Assembly: GCA_937905855.1 (NCBI GenBank)
Contig: CALCWU010000190.1
Span: 1 to 6,173, forward strand
Direction of reading: 5' to 3'
Source of the DNA: an uncultured Mollicutes bacterium
GTDB taxonomy: Bacteria; Bacillota_I; Bacilli_A; Acholeplasmatales; Anaeroplasmataceae
Length of the DNA stretch: 6,173 nucleotides
Shown here: piece by piece, positions 1 through 4,272 of the stretch
Numbering within the stretch: the first letter of the stretch is position 1
Layout: every line of letters starts with the position of its first letter
Position numbers and translations under genes: made by a program
The notes under the pieces: generated by a model
Database searches by the model: none
What the model was told of the DNA's origin: nothing
What the model saw: only the letters and a program-made list of their open reading frames with translations

Positions 1-498
1 TCAGTGATTTTTATTATACTTCTAATAATTACTCTATTATATATTAGTAAAACAAATAAAGAAGACAATTTAGAAATATCTAAGCTGATGGATAATGGAA
101 AAATTGATGAATGCATCGATTTTTTAAATCAACGAATTGAAAAGTATTTCTTTTCTATTTTAATTGCTTCACAGCGAATTAATTTAATTTCGGCCTATTT
201 AATGAAAAATCGTGTTGATGAGGCAAGAGAACTTGTTTACGACTATTCTTATTTTGGATTAAATAAATGCGTAAGCTACTATAAAATAATTTTTGAACTT
301 TATGATGGAAATACAAATGCGGCTAAAAAGCTTTATAATAAATTTTTAAAGTTAAGCAATCCTTTATATGATATTCAAAAGGATAATGCTAAAAGATTAA
401 TTGAATTAGTGGAAACGAGGGAGTTTGACTTTGATCTATACAATAATACTGCTTATCCGATTGTAAAGAAAATTTGTCAAATGTATACAAGCAAATGA
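1..498 (+). CDS. Small membrane-anchored TPR-like protein, probably cut at its 5' end
   Basis: The frame is open from the first base of the window. A GTG at 4 could start a 164-residue protein, but no ribosome binding site is visible, so the true start may lie upstream. The N-terminus is one hydrophobic segment (about residues 1-14, FIILLIITLLYI) followed by a charged stretch, as in a signal anchor with the rest of the protein facing one side of the membrane. The remainder is helical and has three loosely repeated units of TPR character: around NGKIDECIDFLNQRI, then LMKNRVDEARELVYDY, then DGNTNAAKKLYNKFLKL, each with small residues at spaced positions. I do not recognise a specific family, and no catalytic motif is seen. 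The TGA stop overlaps the ATG of the first CHR gene (ATGA, 495-498), so the two are probably co-translated. TPR folds usually mediate protein contacts; a role in assembling or regulating the transporter is inference only. Confidence 0.7.
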   Translation, partial: SVIFIILLIITLLYISKTNKEDNLEISKLMDNGKIDECIDFLNQRIEKYFFSILIASQRINLISAYLMKNRVDEARELVYDYSYFGLNKCVSYYKIIFELYDGNTNAAKKLYNKFLKLSNPLYDIQKDNAKRLIELVETREFDFDLYNNTAYPIVKKICQMYTSK

Positions 499-1055
499 AA
501 GAATTGTTAGAATTGCTATTAGTTTTTTTAAAACTAGGCTTGTTTACCTTTGGTGGTGGGTATGCTATGATACCCCAAATTAAAGAAATTGTAATTGAGA
601 AAAAGCATTGGCTTACAGAAGATGAGCTTCTTGAGGTTATTGCCATAAGTGAATCAACACCTGGACCGGTAGCTATTAATCTTGCTACCTATATTGGCTT
701 TAAAAAAAGAAAGTTTCTTGGAGCCCTTTTTTCAACAATTGGGGTAATTATTCCATCATTTATTGTTATTTTAATTATTTCTCTATTTTTTGATAAATTC
801 ATCAGGAATAAATACGTAAGCTATGCCTTTGTGGGAATTAAATGTGCTGTGGCAATATTAATTATATCTGCAGCACTAGATATGCTTAAAAAGGTTGAAA
901 AGAATGCTTTTAACATATGCTTAATTATCATAGTATCCATCACATTAATATTACTTGAAATTTTTCAAATAAAATTTTCTTCAATATTTTTAATATTAAT
1001 TGGTGGCATGCTAGGAATTATTCTTTGCGCATGTAAAAAGGAGAAGACAAAATGA
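495..1055 (+). CDS. Short-chain CHR-family (chromate transporter) protein, first of a tandem pair
   Basis: This 186-residue polytopic membrane protein has the length of a single CHR (chromate ion transporter) domain. The two family signatures are present: FTFGGGYAMIP at residues 17-27 and ESTPGPVAINLAT at 53-65. At least four long hydrophobic segments follow, at roughly 73-98, 106-128, 133-153 and 157-180. Short-chain CHR proteins normally occur as adjacent gene pairs (such as ywrA/ywrB in Bacillus) whose products are thought to form a heterodimer equivalent to the two-domain transporter. The next gene is exactly such a partner. I chose ATG 495 because it overlaps the upstream TGA as ATGA. 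An in-frame TTG at 474 would add seven residues but has no better ribosome binding site. No strong Shine-Dalgarno precedes 495, so translation probably depends on coupling to the upstream gene. The real substrate is unknown; chromate export is the family name, not a demonstrated activity. Confidence 0.92.
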   Translation: MKELLELLLVFLKLGLFTFGGGYAMIPQIKEIVIEKKHWLTEDELLEVIAISESTPGPVAINLATYIGFKKRKFLGALFSTIGVIIPSFIVILIISLFFDKFIRNKYVSYAFVGIKCAVAILIISAALDMLKKVEKNAFNICLIIIVSITLILLEIFQIKFSSIFLILIGGMLGIILCACKKEKTK

Positions 1056-1617
1056 TTTATTTTCGATTATTTTTTGAATTTTTTAAAATAGGCCTTTTTA
1101 CCTTTGGTGGTGGGTATGCAATGCTTCCACTAATTAAAGAAGCAGTATTAAAATATAATTGGCTTGACGAATCAATATTTTTAGACTTTATTGGCGTTTG
1201 TGAATCAACACCAGGTCCAATAGCGGTAAATTTTGCGACTTTTGTTGGGGCTACTCAAAAGGGAATTTTAGGGGCTTTATGTGCAACTTTTGGTGTAGTT
1301 TTACCTGCCTTTATAATTATTTTATTAGTTGCTTCAATTTTAAAAAGAATTATTAAAAATAAATATGTAAATGCCTTTTTAAACGGAATTAAGCCTGTTA
1401 TTATTTCTTTAATTTTAATATCAGGAGGATTAATGCTTTTAAAAGCTATTGGCTATAAAAATGTGCGTAACTTTAATTTTTCGATTAAATCGAGTATCAT
1501 TTTATAATATTAAGTGTTTTATATGTTTTTTATAGATTCAAATTTAAGAAAAAGCTAAATTCTATTTTAGTTATTTTACTTTCAGCAATATTAGGTGTAA
1601 TTGTATGTTCGCTTTAG
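1052..1617 (+). pseudogene. Second short-chain CHR-family gene, broken by a one-base frameshift near 1500
   Basis: The frame starts at ATG 1052, overlapping the previous TGA as ATGA, with AAGGAG at 1038-1043 as ribosome binding site. It keeps both CHR signatures (FTFGGGYAMLP at residues 16-26 and ESTPGPIAVN at 51-60). It stops at TAA 1505-1507 after 151 residues, about 35 short of its sister. The missing C-terminus is present in the -1 frame, running to TAG 1615-1617 and ending ILVILLSAILGVIVCSL, which resembles the sister's end (IFLILIGGMLGIILCAC). Adding one T to the TTTT run at 1500-1503 restores a continuous protein of 188 residues, against 186 for the partner. A TAA at 1486-1488 in the -1 frame limits the slip point to 1489-1507. 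The site does not match a canonical X-XXY-YYZ slippery heptamer, so a real deletion or a sequencing error is likelier than programmed frameshifting. The truncated form would lack the last membrane segments. Confidence 0.85.
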
Positions 1618-1642
1618 CTTGCTATTTTTTGCTATAAATTAG

Positions 1643-1660
1643 ATTGAAAATAATTTCAAT
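1643..1660 (+). promoter_or_regulatory. Inverted repeat over the -35 box, candidate operator
   Basis: ATTGAAA (1643-1649) and TTTCAAT (1654-1660) form a perfect 7-4-7 palindrome around ATAA. The left arm contains the whole -35 hexamer, so a bound protein would compete with RNA polymerase. Half-sites of seven with a four-base gap match the geometry of redox-sensing Rex sites (TTGTTAA-N4-TTAACAA type), although the sequence matches only in part. In DNA this AT-rich, such a palindrome can also arise by chance. The identity of any regulator is inference. Confidence 0.4.
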
Positions 1661-1672
1661 AATTAGTATAAT
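1644..1672 (+). promoter_or_regulatory. Sigma-A-type promoter of the hydrogenase unit
   Basis: TTGAAA at 1644-1649 and a perfect TATAAT at 1667-1672 are separated by 17 bases, the optimal spacing for a housekeeping promoter. Transcription would begin near 1679-1680, giving a short leader of about 23 bases that already contains the GGAGG ribosome binding site (1691-1695) of the hydrogenase. The promoter lies just after the end of the broken CHR gene, so the hydrogenase need not be co-transcribed with it. Confidence 0.8.
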
Positions 1673-1702
1673 ATAGATATAGAGGTTTTTGGAGGTTTTA
1701 TT

Positions 1703-3202
1703 ATGCTTGATACATATGCATCTATAATAAAAATTAGGAGAAGAGTCTTTGAGGAAGTTGCTAAAATAGCTTATAATGGAAATTATCAGGATATTGAAGA
1801 GATTCCCTTTAAAATTTTTGATTCAGATGTTAAAACAAGACAATCTATTTTTCTTGAGCGTGCTATTGTTGCTGAAAGAATAAGATTAGCTATTGGCCTT
1901 CCTGTTAGAACTGCAGATGAGCATGCACCAATATCTAAGGGAATAGATGAAGCGATATGCTCACATCGTTACTATGAACCACCATTGGTTAATGTAATAG
2001 ATTTTGCATGTAATGCCTGCCCAACTAATTCATATTTTGTTACAAATGTATGTGTTGGCTGCCTTGCAAATCCTTGCGCTAATGTATGTCCTAAAAAGGC
2101 TATTTCGATAGTTAATGGTCATAGTGTGATAAATCAGGATTTATGTATTAAGTGTGGTCGTTGTAAGGATGTGTGTCCTTATGGAGCAATTGTTCATCGT
2201 GAAAGGCCTTGTCAAAAGGCATGTGGAATGAATGCAATAGGCTCTGATGAAAATGGTAAGGCAAAAATTAATTATGACAAATGTGTTAGCTGTGGTATGT
2301 GTATTGTTAATTGTCCTTTTGGTGCAATTGCTGATAAATCCCAATTATTTCAGGTTATTAGAAGTATTAAGGATAATGATGAAGTATATGCGATAATGGC
2401 ACCATCATTTGTAGGTCAATTTGGTCCAAAGGTTAATTTAGAGACAATCGATGATGCTATGGAAAAATTAGGCTTTAAGGGTGTATACGAGGTTTCAATT
2501 GGCGCAGATTTATGTACAATTGAAGAAGCACATGATTTTTTAAATAATGTACCAAATAATCTAAAATTTATGGGAACTTCATGCTGTCCTAGTTGGTCTC
2601 AAATGGCTAAAATGGAATTTCCTGAATTTAAGGATAACATTTCTATGACACTAACACCAATGGTTTTAACAGCTAGATTGGTTAAAAAGGAACATCCTAA
2701 TGCTAAAATTGTTTTTGTTGGCCCTTGTTCTGCAAAAAAATTGGAAGCATCAAGAAAAAGTGTTAGAAGCGATGTTGATTTTGTATTAACATTTGAAGAG
2801 CTAATGGGAATGTTTTTAGCTAAAGAGGTTGATTTTAATAGCTTAGTAGCAAAGCCTATAAAGAACGAAACTTCAGCTGATGGTAGGGGTTTTGCTGTTG
2901 CTGGTGGTGTAGCTAATGCCGTAGTAAATGCTGCAAAGGAAATTGATCCTAATCGTGAAGTAAAGGTTATGTCGGCTCAAGGTCTTGCTTGCTGTAAAGC
3001 AATGCTTAAGGATGCAGCAAAAGGTAAATATGATGGCTACCTATTAGAGGGTATGGCCTGTCCTTTAGGCTGTGCAAGTGGTGCTGGTACTATTTCGATG
3101 GCTACTAAGACTAAAGTGTTTGTTGAATTATCCAAGAAAAGTGCTGAATTGAAAAAATCTACACAATCACCATATAAAGAAGAATTAGATTCATTAGATT
3201 AG
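1703..3202 (+). CDS. [FeFe] hydrogenase, group B type, monomeric
   Basis: This 499-residue cytoplasmic iron-only hydrogenase reversibly combines protons and electrons into H2. The catalytic H-cluster domain has all three signatures: L1 TSCCPSW (292-298), L2 GPCSAKK (340-346) and L3 EGMACPLGCASGAG (449-462). The predicted H-cluster ligands are therefore C295, C342, C453 and C457, with C294 in the proton-relay position. Gly precedes the L2 Pro-Cys where group A enzymes have Met, and the L3 loop lacks the GGGQP ending; both fit group B rather than group A. The N-terminal part holds 16 cysteines: CxxC at 103/106, C117/C120/C125/C129, C148/C151/C154/C158, CxxxC at 170/174, and C194/C197/C200/C204. 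These could hold up to four [4Fe-4S] clusters to pass electrons, probably from ferredoxin. The start has GGAGG (1691-1695) seven bases before ATG. No maturation genes (hydE, hydF, hydG) are in the window. The electron partner and in vivo direction are not determined by the sequence. Confidence 0.95.
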   Translation: MLDTYASIIKIRRRVFEEVAKIAYNGNYQDIEEIPFKIFDSDVKTRQSIFLERAIVAERIRLAIGLPVRTADEHAPISKGIDEAICSHRYYEPPLVNVIDFACNACPTNSYFVTNVCVGCLANPCANVCPKKAISIVNGHSVINQDLCIKCGRCKDVCPYGAIVHRERPCQKACGMNAIGSDENGKAKINYDKCVSCGMCIVNCPFGAIADKSQLFQVIRSIKDNDEVYAIMAPSFVGQFGPKVNLETIDDAMEKLGFKGVYEVSIGADLCTIEEAHDFLNNVPNNLKFMGTSCCPSWSQMAKMEFPEFKDNISMTLTPMVLTARLVKKEHPNAKIVFVGPCSAKKLEASRKSVRSDVDFVLTFEELMGMFLAKEVDFNSLVAKPIKNETSADGRGFAVAGGVANAVVNAAKEIDPNREVKVMSAQGLACCKAMLKDAAKGKYDGYLLEGMACPLGCASGAGTISMATKTKVFVELSKKSAELKKSTQSPYKEELDSLD

Positions 3203-3206
3203 GAAG
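3201..3206 (+). promoter_or_regulatory. Ribosome binding site that selects the start of the membrane protein
   Basis: AGGAAG overlaps the last two bases of the hydrogenase TAG stop. It abuts the ATG at 3207 directly, too close for initiation there, but lies six bases before the ATG at 3213. This favours 3213 as the real start and implies coupled translation after the hydrogenase. Confidence 0.6.
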
Positions 3207-3212
3207 ATGAGA

Positions 3213-4094
3213 ATGTTTAAGAAATTAAAAAGACAATACCAGGACAGTAATAAAAAGGTTTTTATAATATATTTATTATTACGTATTTATGTAATCACGG
3301 TAATGATTTTACAAATTTTAAACAAAAATTGGGACTCTGTATTTTATTGTGTCTTAACATTGTTTTTGTTCACATTACCGCAATTTGTTTCTAAATCATT
3401 TAAAATTTCGCTGCCGGGATTTCTTGAAATAATTATTTATCTATTTATTTTTGCAGCAGAAATGCTTGGCGAACTAGCTAATTTTTATAATAATGTTTCT
3501 AACTGGGATACTATGCTTCATACAGTTAATGGTTTTTTGTGTGCTGCAATTGGCTTTGCTTTAATTGATATTTTAAATAAGTCAAATAAGGTTAAAACTC
3601 ATATGACACCAATTTTTGTAACCTTCGTATCATTTTGTTTTTCAATGACTGTAGGTGCATGCTGGGAAATCATTGAGTATAGCTGCGATATTGTATCAAA
3701 ATCAGATATGCAAAAGGATAAATTAGTAACGAATATAAGTACAGTTTATTTAAACCCTGAAGGTGCAAATAAAGCAGTTCAAGTTAATGATATTAAATAT
3801 ACCATTATTTGGTATGATACTGATGGTGATGGTGTTGCTGATGAATCTGTAACCATTAATGGTGGTTATCTTGACATTGGTATTCATGATACTATGAAGG
3901 ATATAATTGTTAATTTAATTGGTGCCATAGTATTTTCTATTTTTGGATTTTTATATATTAAAAATAGAGAAAAATATTCTTTTTTAGAGAACTTAATGCC
4001 TTCCTTAAAGGATGAAAAGCTAGCTATTGATACAAAAAATAACAATAATTTAGAAAATGAAGAAAAAAATATTGATTCAAGTACTAAAATGTAA
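3213..4094 (+). CDS. Polytopic membrane protein of the YjdF/DUF2238-like type with a calcium-loop motif
   Basis: The protein has 293 residues from ATG 3213; ATG 3207 would add two. About six membrane segments are visible, at roughly 16-36, 42-60, 68-89, 101-121, 131-156 and 231-249. Conserved-looking polar motifs sit at or in the helices: WDTMLHTVNGF (98-108), GACWEIIEY (148-156) and HDTMKDIIVNLIGA (225-238). This WDxxxH / WExxE / DTMxD set is what I associate with the YjdF (DUF2238) integral membrane family of unknown function. The large loop at about 157-230, between the last two segments, carries DTDGDGVADE (202-211), a D-x-D-G-D-G-x-x-D loop like those that bind Ca2+ in dockerin, EF-hand and thrombospondin type 3 repeats. 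The C-terminal tail is charged and rich in Asn, Glu and Lys. The gene starts ten bases after the hydrogenase stop with no terminator between, so it is probably co-transcribed. Whether it works with the hydrogenase is unknown. Its final codons contain the promoter of the next unit. Confidence 0.75.
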   Translation: MFKKLKRQYQDSNKKVFIIYLLLRIYVITVMILQILNKNWDSVFYCVLTLFLFTLPQFVSKSFKISLPGFLEIIIYLFIFAAEMLGELANFYNNVSNWDTMLHTVNGFLCAAIGFALIDILNKSNKVKTHMTPIFVTFVSFCFSMTVGACWEIIEYSCDIVSKSDMQKDKLVTNISTVYLNPEGANKAVQVNDIKYTIIWYDTDGDGVADESVTINGGYLDIGIHDTMKDIIVNLIGAIVFSIFGFLYIKNREKYSFLENLMPSLKDEKLAIDTKNNNNLENEEKNIDSSTKM

Positions 4095-4100
4095 TATAAT
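4072..4100 (+). promoter_or_regulatory. Promoter of the riboswitch-ATPase unit, nested in the previous gene's end
   Basis: TTGATT at 4072-4077 and a perfect TATAAT at 4095-4100 are spaced by 17 bases. The -35 box lies inside the coding sequence of the membrane protein, and the -10 box begins directly after its TAA stop. The predicted RNA start near 4107 lies about 13-15 bases before the riboswitch core begins, as expected for a leader that folds as it is made. Confidence 0.75.
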
Positions 4101-4119
4101 AAACTCACAAGTTAATAGA

Positions 4120-4225
4120 TTCCTTTAAAGGGGAGTAGCATTGCTTTTATAAGTATTCTATAATCGTCATCTCGATAAGTTTATCCGGTTATAGTATCTA
4201 TTCATAGATTTGCAAGACCTTTATT
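4120..4225 (+). promoter_or_regulatory. yybP-ykoY family manganese riboswitch (aptamer)
   Basis: The leader contains AAAGGGGAGTAGC at 4127-4139, the hallmark 5' core of the yybP-ykoY RNA, and the 3' core GCAAGACC at 4212-4219. I can fold a closing stem (4126-4131 with 4218-4223), a short second stem (GCA 4138-4140 with TGC 4211-4213), a small hairpin near 4143-4154, a nine-pair arm with one G-U (4158-4166 with 4186-4194) capped by a loop containing TCATCTCGATAAG, and a further hairpin (4196-4200 with 4205-4209). This is a multi-arm junction as in the family. Such RNAs sense Mn2+ and often control Mn2+ exporters, including P-type ATPases such as Lactococcus YoaB. The 3' side of the closing stem is shared with the terminator, so metal binding should hold the terminator open and turn the ATPase gene on. 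Family assignment rests on recognised motifs and hand folding, not a covariance search. Confidence 0.87.
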
Positions 4226-4253
4226 CAATGAAAATTGAATAGGGGTCTTTTTT
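4214..4253 (+). terminator. Intrinsic terminator acting as riboswitch expression platform
   Basis: A 16-pair stem (4214-4229 with 4234-4249) has two G-U pairs (4220-4243 and 4221-4242), a GAAA tetraloop at 4230-4233 and a TTTTTT run at 4248-4253. It is followed by the ATPase ribosome binding site, so full-length transcripts must pass it. Its 5' arm contains the CCTTTA segment (4218-4223) that closes the aptamer, so the two folds exclude each other. That indicates transcriptional ON control by metal. Confidence 0.93.
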
Positions 4254-4272
4254 GTGTAAATAGGAGGAAAAT

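Noticed and set aside
474..494. TTG at 474 as an upstream start of the first CHR gene
   Set aside because: It would overlap the previous gene by 25 bases without a ribosome binding site, while ATG 495 forms a standard ATGA coupling and begins the expected CHR N-terminus.
389..646. Minus-strand open frame across the junction of the first two genes
   Set aside because: It lies opposite two supported + strand genes, is low-complexity (Ser/Ile-rich) and has no ribosome binding site. It is a shadow frame.
1498..1507. Programmed -1 frameshift in the second CHR gene
   Set aside because: The bases at the codon junction (C ATT TTA) do not fit a slippery heptamer, re-pairing in the -1 frame would be poor, and I saw no downstream pseudoknot.
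1552..1620. Inverted repeat AAGCTAAA (1552-1559) and TTTAGCTT (1613-1620) as a terminator
   Set aside because: The arms are 53 bases apart, lie within the CHR C-terminal remnant, and form no compact GC-rich stem. The T run at 1625-1630 has no proper hairpin before it.
2141..2344. Minus-strand open frame opposite the hydrogenase
   Set aside because: It mirrors the cysteine-rich ferredoxin region, has no ribosome binding site, gives a Thr/Ile/Cys-rich sequence with no family resemblance, and the + strand gene is certain.
3884..4108. Minus-strand open frame opposite the membrane protein's end
   Set aside because: Ser/Phe/Leu-rich complement of a Lys/Glu/Asn-rich tail, with no signals of its own. 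It is a shadow frame.
4122..4131. Palindrome CCTTTAAAGG as an operator
   Set aside because: It lies within the transcribed leader and its right half is the 5' strand of the riboswitch closing stem, which explains the sequence better than protein binding.
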